This document shows positions 10,001 to 19,390 of a stretch of 64,000 nt of DNA, in pieces. Origin of the DNA: Hormiphora californensis (lineage: Eukaryota > Ctenophora > Tentaculata > Cydippida > Pleurobrachiidae). The stretch is from contig CM035357.1 in assembly GCA_020137815.1 (NCBI GenBank), forward strand, positions 5,588,616 to 5,652,615, written 5' to 3'. The notes under the pieces are model-generated. The model had not been told where the DNA came from and did not search any database. It was given only the letters and a program-made list of their open reading frames with translations. Every line of letters begins with the position of its first letter. The first letter of the stretch is position 1. The translations under genes and the position numbers were made by a program.

Positions 10001-12877
10001 TGACAATATTTAGAGATTACTTTCTTGTTACATCGCAATTCGTTTCATTTTCTCTTGTGTTACAAAGTACAAACAAGCAACAATCGGTTAGGGGTGCAGA
10101 TTAAGTTGCGTTTCTCATTTTTCACCAGAACGTCAAGACAACCAGAAGAGAAGGGGAACTTACATACGTCCTTGTAGAGGGTTAGATGAGGGCTTGTCTC
10201 AGACAAACAGCATTTCTCTCTCACTGAGAAGGGTAGCAACCGTATCCGGCCTTCTAGCGCCATTTCAACCTGAGAGAGCGAGAGAGAGAGAGAGAGAGAT
10301 ACAGATACGTGTGTAATTGGGAGGGCCCCACCACACATGCCCCCCTGCGTCAGAAAGGCGGGAAGAGACCCAAACACAGCAATATACAGTAAGCCGCGTT
10401 CAGGTACTCTTGTGCGCGCCAAAATTCAGGCTCTTTGTTTGTGGAGAGAGGATCGCGCGTTCCTGTAAGTTATATACAACACTGAGAGTAAGAACTCGGC
10501 TCTGAGCTGTGTGTGTACATTGTACAGTTGACGTTCTCCCTTGTACACACCCATCTTACCTTACAAGCCATCCTGCTGACCCAACTGGAGGGCCCGTTAA
10601 ACCGATAACAATTCTCTAAAATCAAACGGATATCACCGACTATTTCTGGCGTTGAGAAATAGCTCAGCTCTTCAAGGTGAGATTCGATCTTTGTGAAACA
10701 CATCGGCCGGTCAATAACAGTGTAATAGTTGGCTGTTTCTGGCGTGTTTGTTTCCACTGGGTAGAGAAATGGAAACAAATCGGATCGGAGAGTGGCATCG
10801 TTCCTGGAAAAAGGGAAGTAGATCATGAGAAAAGACATATTATACAGGGAAATTGGTGATACATAGTGTGGCTCACACCGCTGCACTCTGTGAGGGTTTG
10901 GTAGATCAAGTAATACACAAACAAAACCTCAGATATTTAAAGTACCTCAAACTGAGGTAGAGTTTAACGCCCGGTTGAACGTTAGGAGGGAGTGTTCTAA
11001 CAAGTTCCGGATCTAGTTTAAATCTTGGCACGTCTATCATTGATCTGAAAACAAAAGGAATGGAAATATAGTTGGAGGGGGGAATAGAAATGGTGGAATG
11101 GACACCAGCAACAAGATGGGGTGATGGGAGGAGAGGGGGATACTTGGTTGGTTGGTGAGAGCGGCAGTTTGAGAGGGGGATACCAGGATGAACACCATAT
11201 AAGGAGGGAGGCAAAGATCTAAACTCTAAAGGTTTGTAATAAAATGGTTTGTAACGAGAGTTATATCACTTACTCTTCCTCATCCTCCTGTTGATCAGAA
11301 CTACTGTTTCCATTCTCTAGAAGATTCCGTCTCTTAGGAGCCAGTTGTTTTATTATCCCATTAGCTTTACTAGCCGCTGACCGCTCTGAAACACATTATA
11401 TTTCAAACTTTCATCAACTACAACGTAAAACTATTTATTGAGGATGCTTATTGTATTGGGGAAATGAGCCATTCGAATTAAATTCAACTGTGGTGGCAAT
11501 GCCACAGACCGAAAAGTCACCGTGTTTTCTTGAATTATATGTAGGTTGGGGAATATATTGGGAGTATAACACTTTGTACTTGATATTTATTGTCTGACTA
11601 TGCTCTCACATTTTAGCTATCCCACTGTCTCCACACAGAACGTGTCTACATATATGCAAACACTGGTATAGAGACGAGTTTGTCGTAAAAAGTGTAGAGT
11701 GTAGACCTATATTATTAGGCAATGTTGAATGTTCAAATGCATGGTTTAATTCCAAATAATGTCCAAATATGGTACACACATACCTGGCCTGAGTAACTTG
11801 ACAGTTTCATACAACTCCTTTCCCTCTTCTTCTGGGTTTGTTACAGCGGTGTCAGATACACTAGTTTCTGAGAGATAAATAAGTTAGGCAATCAGTAAAA
11901 TAATAAAAAAGCAGCCTGAGCCCTGAGGTCGGAAGGCACCCAAACAACGAAGTAGCAGAGGAATGTGAAATTCTGTTTACCAGTTTTTATTTCCTCCGCT
12001 GGTTTGGCAGCATCTGAAGAGTCATCATCATCACTGGGGAAACGTGGCCGATAATGGGCACCTCCACCAAGGCCGCCGTACGTTTTGGCACCTAGTGAAT
12101 ATAACAACGGTATAATATACATCAGATACTTAGTAAACAACGGAGAGCAGGGGGAATCAGGGAATTATAACTTGGACGTTACTGGTGATAAAACTCAAAA
12201 TGTACCGGCTGAAGTTGTTTCCTCAGATTCATCCCCATCATCACTCGGAAACTTTGGTTTGTAGGTCGTCACAGCTCCCCTGCCATATGTCCTGAACCCT
12301 ACATAGAAGGAGAATGGTATTCCTGGATTGATCAACCGAACCCTCACAGAAATAAAATGCGATGTTAGCTGTTACTCTTCCTTTTTGGTAGGAAGAAGGT
12401 CATTCGAGACAGTCTGCAGAACAAGCCAAGTATGATTGTTTGATGACAAGAAACTAACCTCCTTTTGAGTCAGCCCCGTTCTGTAGGGAGGACGGGGTAC
12501 TTTCCCTGCTGGCATCCTTAGCATTTGTTGAACAAGATCCATGACTCTTTATGGAGGACGTATCATCAACATCGCTATCCACGCCAGTAGGAAACTTGGG
12601 CCGGTAGCAAACCTGTGAAAGTTGAGGGGTAAAGAGGATAAAAAGTACAAACTAAACGAGAAAAAAATTGTATTGAGTTGGAAACGGCCACAACCAAAAT
12701 CTGTCTAACCTGTTGGTCAGATTTCCGTCCGTATGAAGTTTCACATTTTAGTGCGAGTTTCCTAAACTGTGTCACTTGGCCCTCTCCACTAGCACTGCTG
12801 CTACTGGTGCTAGATTCTCGTTTTCGTTTAGAGGGATGTCGAGGTGGAGAGTAACACCCATTAGCGGTGTCTGACAT
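7018..12877 (-). CDS. Bromodomain plus DDT/WHIM-like chromatin protein, 18 exons
   Basis: The gene model has exons at 12710-12877, 12459-12612, 12206-12298, 11981-12091, 11784-11867, 11274-11385, 10946-11044, 10560-10803, 10164-10269, 9920-9999, 9676-9816, 9295-9452, 9034-9164, 8627-8922, 8322-8444, 8078-8206, 7778-7927 and 7018-7506. Every junction is AG/GT and every phase matches, giving 955 residues plus stop. Residues about 57-175 repeat a Tyr-Gly-Arg...YxPKFPSDDD motif. Residues about 275-375 form a bromodomain (YYTVIDRPMCFTKIESHLE and NCYRFNGPSSW, with the acetyl-lysine-contacting Asn kept). Residues about 420-560 resemble a DDT domain (FTVSELELAILYP). Residues 640-745 resemble WHIM motifs (LSIGERLALVHCLC, SLRPAYLGLDLAQNTFFYF). 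The tail is acidic and ends near KPPIVLKISLKNGG. Such proteins are nuclear histone readers or ISWI partners. CECR2 has similar parts in the opposite order; BRD10-like is possible, but I am not certain. Confidence 0.8.
7997..8018. repeat. Poly(G) run of 22
   Basis: Homopolymer G in the intron between the bromodomain-gene exons at 8078-8206 and 7778-7927. The length is unreliable in most sequencing data. Confidence 0.9.
10866..10909. repeat. Dispersed hairpin repeat, copy 1
   Basis: GGCTCACACCG...CTCTGTGAGGGTTTGGTAGATCAA lies in the intron between bromodomain-gene exons 7 and 8. The same sequence recurs at 62611-62652. CTCACA and TGTGAG can pair as a hairpin. Confidence 0.65.
11405..11520. repeat. 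Dispersed repeat B, copy 1
   Basis: CATCAACTACAACGTAAAAC, then TATTTATTGA and, further on, a GCCACAGACCGAAAAGTC block. A related copy is at 51955-52055 with the same order of blocks. It lies in an intron of the bromodomain gene and has no coding capacity. Confidence 0.6.
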
Positions 12878-13268
12878 GGGCGTCACTACTATGATAGGAG
12901 GAATTGAAATTATATCCAAGAAGGGTAGAGGGGAAAGATAATTATTGGGTGGGTCTTAGTGGTTCAAATAGGGGTACCAGGAATAGAATCAAAATCATAA
13001 GAGTTTTAAAAGAAAAGTCAGCTTATATTAATTATGATTAGTAACAAAGCACAAACAAACATTACTATCTCTCGATCTATGAACTGCAGTACAGTGTTTA
13101 CTAAAAAACAAACACCCGTGATGATTATTTTAACGTTTCAAATGATATAATGAGCTATATAATACAATGCTTTGTACACTCAGAGTCTTTATCTCACCCT
13201 CCGGCCTCCCTTACTACCAGCTCTCAGCTTGTTGTCATTTTCTCCCTATTGTTGAGGTAACTAATTGT

Positions 13269-14016
13269 TTACCCTCTCTCGGTAATGATTTTAATGGTTC
13301 TCATCAACACATTAGTTTGTGTAATCAGCTTGTTCGCAGCCTGATACACCGCACTCTTCTCACTCGCCCTGAAGAAATTCCGTAAGCTATCACTAAACGC
13401 CTTGCTACTGCGTACAAAGTACTTCTTCTGGTAGTCAAAGAGTCGCTTGTTTTGCACCATAGCAGGGGATGAGGCGTTCAACTGGCTGAAACTATTAACA
13501 CAGTTCAGCAGATCCTTGATGCTCTGGGCAATGTCTTTGATTGTCTGCAGAAACTGACTCCTATCTGAGATTTTGTCAGGAATGCTACTCAGCAAAACTC
13601 GTAGTACTTGTGATTTCCGGTTAAGTTGATCGTGCAGTTCAACATGGGATAGGATCAGGAATTCGTTACACTCTGTAGCACCAAGTTTTAGCAGGGTCTC
13701 TGTTATGTCGTCAGTGTTAATTATACCGGCTATGAAATCGTGGATAAATCCGGGGTTGTACTTTTCGGCGTACACAAAGGCATCCCGTAGCTGCTTTCCC
13801 TGTTCTGGGGGAGAGGAATGATTGGTAGGGGAAGTAATGATTGGCAGTGAATTTAGTTAAACTAAAAGGAGCCGTGAGAAGGAAAGTGTCATCGAGACCC
13901 CAATTCGAAGATAAAAGGCATATATTTCATGTGAATTTCTCACCAGGTGGAAATGAAGCGAGGAATGGTGCGAGGACTGTAGAAAATGCGAGGGAGGGTG
14001 GCGGTTCTGTACTCAT
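13269..14016 (-). CDS. PDCD10: Programmed cell death protein 10 (CCM3) homologue
   Basis: There are two exons: 13944-14016 (ATG, 24 codons plus G, donor GTGAGA) and 13269-13804 (acceptor CCCCCAG, to the stop), giving 202 residues against 212 in human. The N-terminal part (residues about 10-90) aligns with the PDCD10 dimerisation domain. The C-terminal part contains SDRSQFLQTIKDIAQSIKDL, NKRLFDYQKKYFVRSSKAFS and ANKLITQTNVLMRTIK, all very close to the focal-adhesion-targeting-like domain of PDCD10. The protein is known as a cytoplasmic adaptor that binds GCKIII kinases (STK24/25/MST4) within STRIPAK and, in vertebrates, CCM2. The short exon 1 was found by its splice phase and by LAFSTVLAPFL matching the family N-terminus. 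It lies about 390 bp upstream (in gene sense) of the bromodomain gene on the same strand. Confidence 0.93.
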
Positions 14017-14307
14017 TCTAAAATCAAAAGATCGGTTAGAATTATAGTTGTTGATATGGAGTTATAATAAAACACGAAGTGATTCAATGGAGATGAAAAT
14101 GGGCATATATAACTTGAAATATTGGTTAACTTTAAAATACACCGTGTAAACATAGATAACAATTTAACATCTATAGAAGCACTGTTTTGCGATGATTTTT
14201 GAAGGTTCGTGTTTGGAGATATATGGTGTTTTTTTCTCGCTCTCATAAACACGATCGACACATGATATATGTTAAAAACGGTGTCTCTGAATATCCCCAT
14301 GTCCTGT

Positions 14308-14859
14308 TCAACTATCAGCAGTCTCAGCCTCGTCCTCATTTTTCCATGTCAAACATCCCTCGTAGTATTTAATGACAACTTGTGGACACTTCACGTTGGC
14401 CTCCTTGGACGGCACCCAATCCAAAATATCAGCACCTTTCCATTTGATATTGAACATGATCTGCCCATCCAAATCCGTAGCTCCAATGATCTCTTCCGCC
14501 TCGAAACCTCGCTCAAACCCGATCAGTTCTGAGGTGTCAAGGCCGTTGTTTTGTTTCTTCTGAGATCTCTTCTTCTTGGGAGGTTCATTGACCGCGGAAG
14601 CACCTCTACTGCTGTGTTCCTTTTCAAACTCTGTAATCAGCTCATCACAATCAAGGTTGGAAACTGGCTCCCAGGTGTTATCAGACTCAGGGTAGTTTCT
14701 CCATTTCAGATAGTAGAGTACAGTTCCGTCTTCCAGAACTCTCTTGTCTAGGATCTTCTCAACAACGTAAATCTCCTCCTCTTCCTCCTCCACCCTCTCC
14801 CTCTTTTTACTACTCCTCTTCTTTTCCGGCTTGCTACTGCTTCCACTACTCTTACCCAT
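14308..14859 (-). CDS. HP1: Heterochromatin protein 1 (chromobox) homologue
   Basis: Single frame of 183 residues, typical HP1 length. After a basic then poly-Glu N-terminus comes a chromodomain at residues 30-80 ([13 protein letters not shown]...[15 protein letters not shown]...LI.EFEKEH), with the methyl-lysine cage aromatics Tyr31, Trp53 and Tyr56. A short Lys-rich hinge ([11 protein letters not shown], 93-103) follows, then the chromoshadow domain at 112-173 ([16 protein letters not shown]...[16 protein letters not shown]), with Trp172 at the position used for PxVxL partner binding. The family binds H3K9me2/3 and dimerises through the shadow domain in heterochromatin. A CAG six bases before the ATG could be the acceptor of a 5'UTR intron. 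Paralogue type (CBX1, 3 or 5) cannot be assigned. Confidence 0.95.
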   Translation of the reverse strand: MGKSSGSSSKPEKKRSSKKRERVEEEEEEIYVVEKILDKRVLEDGTVLYYLKWRNYPESDNTWEPVSNLDCDELITEFEKEHSSRGASAVNEPPKKKRSQKKQNNGLDTSELIGFERGFEAEEIIGATDLDGQIMFNIKWKGADILDWVPSKEANVKCPQVVIKYYEGCLTWKNEDEAETADS

Positions 14860-15074
14860 GATAAACTGTGAAGGCTGAAATGAGAGGTTAAGTAAGTTAT
14901 AATAAGGGCGGGGGACAGTGGAGGGAGTTTAACAAGAAAAAAAAGGGTGTTGTATTGCACGAAACACCCATATTTTAACGCTGACCATGATTACAAGTTT
15001 ACAAGTTTACAAAATTAGATTCGGCATACAATGCATTATAAAGACAAATATACCACGTTCTCAGCATGATGCTT

Positions 15075-16799
15075 CTACGTACAATGATGTGAGTGATGCA
15101 GTGACCAACATACACTACCCAGGGGGAGCAGTGTAACCAATGAGTTGTCGTTGGGACTCCTGTAGCCCCGAACTGGAGGGTGATCAGGTATACCATCCAG
15201 GAACTTGCCGAGAGAAACTTTGAGATCCTCTAGTGTTTCGCATCTTCGAACTTCTTTCGGCATCCTATTGAAGAGCTTGACTGACCTCACTGAGAATGAT
15301 CCTTCCCTGATGGTCTCAATTGAATCTTGGGCCGAAGTGTAAAGGTCCGGGTATTCAGCTAGGAGACCTCGCCGTGGATGAACCTTGAATGACTCGTCCA
15401 CGGGCCTGGTGGTATGGTTCGGGACGAGTCCATGATATACTTTCCAGAGATGGATTATCATGAATCGCTCCCGTCGCCGTTGAAGTGACTGGATCCCCAG
15501 GAACTTGAGCCTCTCCCAGTAGTCCATCCCGATGCACTCCTCGATCCGCCGCGTAAAGAATCTCTGGACTCCCTCGAGCTTAGCGATGTTACTAATCGTC
15601 GTGGGAGACCAGAGAGCCGAACAGTATTCTAGCTTTGGCCTGACCAATGCCTTGAAAAGTGTTATCATCGTTCGTTTCGACCGGTTTCTGAACACTCCGA
15701 GGGCCCATCCAGCGATCCTCTTGGCCTCTGTTGCGATGGTTGCGATGTGGAAATCGAACTTTCCATCCTCTGTCAGGTATATCCCAAGGTCTTTTACTCC
15801 GAATTCTGCTTCGATGATATCTCCGTTCGGGTTGAAGTAGAAATAGCATTCAGCATTGAAAGGTAGATCTCTCAGTGGCTTCGTGGAGTTTAACCTGTAA
15901 TTCAGGACCTGAAACTTTTTCTCGTGGAGAGCCATGTTGTTCTTCCGGCTCCACTCCTCTATCAAGTTCAAGTCTCTCTGGAGGCTGTCCCTATCGTTCA
16001 GGTCCCTGATATCTTGACCAATCTTGGTATCATCAGCGAAAGTTCCAAGTTTTCCGGTCGTTCCTGATACCAGATCGGTAATGTAGATAATGAACAATAG
16101 TGGGCCCAAGACTGATCCTTGAATGACACTGCTGATCACCGCCTCCCTCCTCGATCTGCATCCTTCCAATACGACAGTCTGCGATCTTCCTGTGAGAAAA
16201 GCTTGTATCCACATGAACAGCTTCCCAGTTACTCCATACCTTTGAAGCTTTTGAAGAAGGACTTGAATATCAACTTTGTCAAAAGCCTTCTCAAAATCTA
16301 TGTAGGCTACGTCTACCTCTAGTCCACTGTTCAGACTCTCCAGAATCGTGTCGTAGTGTAACAGTAGCTGTGTGAGACAGCTCCGACCAGCCCGAAAACC
16401 ATGCTGCTCCTCATTCAGGATTCCACTGTTCTCCACGTAGTCCGAAAGTTGTGTCCTCACTACTCTCTCAAATGTCTTGACCAGATGCGAAGTTAGTGCA
16501 ACTGGGCGGTAGTTCTCTGGTTGACATTTGTTGCCCTTCTTGAAAATTGGGGCAATCTGCTGCTCCTTGAGTTGTTGAGGAATAAAGCCGGCCTCAAATG
16601 AGCGACTCCAGAGTTTCCATAACGGGTATGCCAGTACTCCTCTGCAGTCGTGGAGAATCTTTGCGGGAATATCTCCATCCGGCGCAGCAGAATGAGGATT
16701 CAGTTCCGCAAGGGCCTCCTCGATAGTAGATGGGTTAAAGATGATTTCTGAGATGCTCTCCTGTCGTTGAGCTATCCCCTCTAGGGCCTCGTCCACATC
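15075..16799 (-). CDS. LINE-A reverse transcriptase, C-terminal part
   Basis: About 574 residues with no internal stop. Reverse-transcriptase motifs are visible in order: PIFKKGNKCQPENYRPVAL, GFRAGRSC, YIDFEKAFDKVD, QGSVLGPLLFIIYI, then FADDTK with the catalytic Asp pair. A thumb and C-terminal region follows (KALVRPKLEYCSALWSP, YWERLKFLGIQSLQRRR), characteristic of CR1/jockey-group elements. It continues the frame broken by LINE-B, so no start codon of its own is expected. Since the RT frame is otherwise intact, the copy is not ancient. It is related to LINE-C (22340-23215) but clearly a different subfamily. Confidence 0.9.
   Translation of the reverse strand, partial: DVDEALEGIAQRQESISEIIFNPSTIEEALAELNPHSAAPDGDIPAKILHDCRGVLAYPLWKLWSRSFEAGFIPQQLKEQQIAPIFKKGNKCQPENYRPVALTSHLVKTFERVVRTQLSDYVENSGILNEEQHGFRAGRSCLTQLLLHYDTILESLNSGLEVDVAYIDFEKAFDKVDIQVLLQKLQRYGVTGKLFMWIQAFLTGRSQTVVLEGCRSRREAVISSVIQGSVLGPLLFIIYITDLVSGTTGKLGTFADDTKIGQDIRDLNDRDSLQRDLNLIEEWSRKNNMALHEKKFQVLNYRLNSTKPLRDLPFNAECYFYFNPNGDIIEAEFGVKDLGIYLTEDGKFDFHIATIATEAKRIAGWALGVFRNRSKRTMITLFKALVRPKLEYCSALWSPTTISNIAKLEGVQRFFTRRIEECIGMDYWERLKFLGIQSLQRRRERFMIIHLWKVYHGLVPNHTTRPVDESFKVHPRRGLLAEYPDLYTSAQDSIETIREGSFSVRSVKLFNRMPKEVRRCETLEDLKVSLGKFLDGIPDHPPVRGYRSPNDNSLVTLLPLGSVCWSLHHSHHCT
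16787..16799. repeat. Target-site duplication of LINE-B, left copy
   Basis: CCTCGTCCACATC, identical to 21647-21659. It lies inside the LINE-A coding frame. Confidence 0.9.
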
Positions 16800-16821
16800 T
16801 TCTTCTTCTTCTGGGAGGACG

Positions 16822-16846
16822 CTGGCTAGTGCGAAGCACTAGCCAG
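16822..16846 (-). other. 3'-terminal stem-loop of LINE-B
   Basis: A perfect 11-bp stem, CTGGCTAGTGC paired with GCACTAGCCAG, closes a 3-nt loop, 9 bp before the GAA-repeat tail. 3'-terminal stem-loops are used by the reverse transcriptase to recognise its template in several LINE families; that role here is inference. Confidence 0.75.
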
Positions 16847-16973
16847 TAAGGGGTGGGTGCCATGAGGCTCCCGTTCCCCGTCCTGGGTGGTGTGGCTGGT
16901 ATGTTGCCAACTGCTTCGGCCCAAGGAGACTTGGGGAGCTGGTGCCATACCAAGTCACAGGGGAAACCTCCCT

Positions 16974-19390
16974 TTAAGGGGTGGTTTCAGGGGGGTGAAG
17001 TATCTCCATCGCCTTCTTATAGAACGAGATCGTTTTTCTAAGGGGTTGATGGTGTCTAATTTCGTACATGCTGAGGCCCAGCCTGTCAAAGGATTCCTGT
17101 CGGAGTTTCCAAAGGGCGGGGCATTCAGTAAGTACATGCTTTATTGTCTCGTCTTCCATCCCACATGCTGCACAGGTTGTGGTCTCGACTTTTTTTAATT
17201 TTTTCATGTGGTAGTTAAGGTGGCAGTGCCCTGTGAGTAGGTGTGTCGCCGCCCTTAGGTCTGTTCTATTAAGTTTTTGAAGAGGTCTCTCATATCTTTC
17301 GGTCCACATCATGTCCATATGTTTGGTTTGTTTGATGGGTCCGGTTTTAACCTTCTCCCTGAGGGCTGCATAGGCTGCCGCTTTGGGAATTGGTATGAGA
17401 GTAACTTCTTCGATTTCCTGAGCACCCCTTTTTGCCAAGATGTCTGCTATTTCGTTTCCATCGTACCCTTGATGGGCCGGGATCCATCTAATCATGACAT
17501 CGTTGAATATGGCCAGGGTGTTCAGATTTTTGATAGTCTTTATCGTGGTTTTTGATCTGCATGTTGTGGAGTCTAGGGTCTTTATTGTCCCTTGACTGTC
17601 ACAGTTTATGAGTATTCGCTCGTTAGCTGTTCCCCTATCCAGGAGATATTGAGCCGTCTGTTGTATGGCATACATTTCTGCCGCCGGGACAGTTCCTTCG
17701 GGGCCTAGGTTATACGAATTTCGAGCTAGCTCTGTTTCGCCAGAGTGGATAATGTATCCTGCACCGGCATTGTTGTTAATTTTTGACCCATCAGTGTGTG
17801 CAACTATCGTGTACTTGTCTCCATCCTCCAAAAACGTCTCCCTTTCTGGGATCTCTAACGAGAATTCCCTGTCTAGGGTGAGTTCCGGGGTTGTGAGATC
17901 GTGACATCTGCCCTCTGCTTCCAGAGTTCTGAGATCACGTGATACCGTATTGGCATGCGAAGTGAACACTTTTGGGGTCTTTAGGTCTGATTTTATTGGC
18001 CCTTCCCATTCTCCCGTTGCCATTAGGGTGTATGCAGTTTTGGCTGCACAGTACCTCAGATGGTCGGTGATCGGGGCGGTGTTTGTGATTGTGTCTAGGG
18101 CTGTTGATGGCGTCGAGGGCATGGCCCCAGTTACCATCTTGAGTGCTAGCCTCTGTACCCTTATCATGTTTTCTTTGTTTGTTTTGGTTCGCATTGCATT
18201 AGCCCAGACCATTGCCCCGTAGCATAAGGTGGGTCTCACTATTGCAGTGTATATCCATAGGGCCGTTTTAGGGTTTAGTCCCCACGTGGGTCCCACCACT
18301 TTACGGCACTGCATCAGGATATTTTTTGCTTTTTTTATTTGTTTGTTTACGTGCTCGTTCCAGTTCAGTTTGCTGTCAAGGGTAATCCCTAGAAACTTCG
18401 TGGATTCGGACACTTTGATAGGGTTACCCTGAATTTTGATCGGGTTTCCAATTTTCACATTTTTTCGATGGGTGAATATGACTACATGCGATTTCAGGGC
18501 ACTTAGTTTGAGCCCTACTGTCTTACACCAGGCGTTTATGGAATTAAGCCCCTTCTGGGTCGCGTCCCTTAGAGGGAGTATGTCCGCAGAGGGTCCATTT
18601 CTTCCGGAGGGCATTGTGGTTGCTACTATATGACATAAGTCATCCGCAAAGCCCTGTAGTTCACCTGGTATATTCTTTTTGCTATGGTTTAGTAGATCGT
18701 CCATTACCAGGTTCCATAGGAACGGGGAAAGTATTCCTCCCTGGGGACAACCCCGGGTGGCTCTTATAGTAAGGGACTCTTCCATTAGGTTCGTGGTTAT
18801 TTCGCGGTTTGAGATCATGTAGGTGATCCAGACCGCTGTTCTTTTGTCGCGTAGCTTTGCATGAAGGGCTCTTTCCATAGCTTGGAATGCCACATTATCG
18901 AAGGCTCCCTCGATGTCCAAGAACGTACCCAGGGCAATGCCCTTGTGCATGAGGGTGCCTTCGAGTTTGCGTACTACTTTATGGAGGGCTGTTTCTGTTG
19001 AAACGCCTCTTCTAAATCCATATTGCGACTTGTTTAATTTTTTGTGTACTTTTTGGTCTACCTCAATGTGCCATAGAATTAACCGTTCCATGAGTTTGTG
19101 GAGGTTTGACGCAAGGGTTATTGTTCGGTATGATTTAGGCATACGATAGTCGTCCTTTCCTGGCTTGGGCAGGTAGATGGCTTCTGCTTCCTGCCATGAT
19201 TTGGGGGTTACCCCTAGACTGTACGATGCCTTAGCTATCTTTGCAAATGGTTCAGCAATAATGTCTGCTACTTTTTGCATCATGATGGGCCTGATGCCAT
19301 CCGGCCCAGCAGCTGTTAAGGGTTTAAATTCCCTCAGCGCCTTGATGATACGTGTTTTCGAGAATGTTTTTTCATCAGACCACTCCCCTT
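16974..19390 (-). CDS. LINE-B reverse transcriptase and RNase H
   Basis: The frame opens just before 19390 (WSDEKTFSKT...) and runs to a stop at 16974. The first Met is at 19283, but homology begins upstream of it. Counting from that Met, RT motifs are FLDIEGAFDN (121-130), RGCPQGGILSPFLWN (177-191) and FADD (212-215). RNase H follows with AHTDGS (Asp498), PAAEMYAI (Glu536), NCDSQ (Asp562) and WIPAHQGYDGNEIADILAK (His604, Asp614). A C-terminal CAACGMEDETIKHVLTEC cysteine-histidine motif closes it. All catalytic residues are present. It lies in the -1 frame relative to the endonuclease frame and overlaps its end, so a single-base indel or a -1 frameshift separates the two. Confidence 0.9.
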
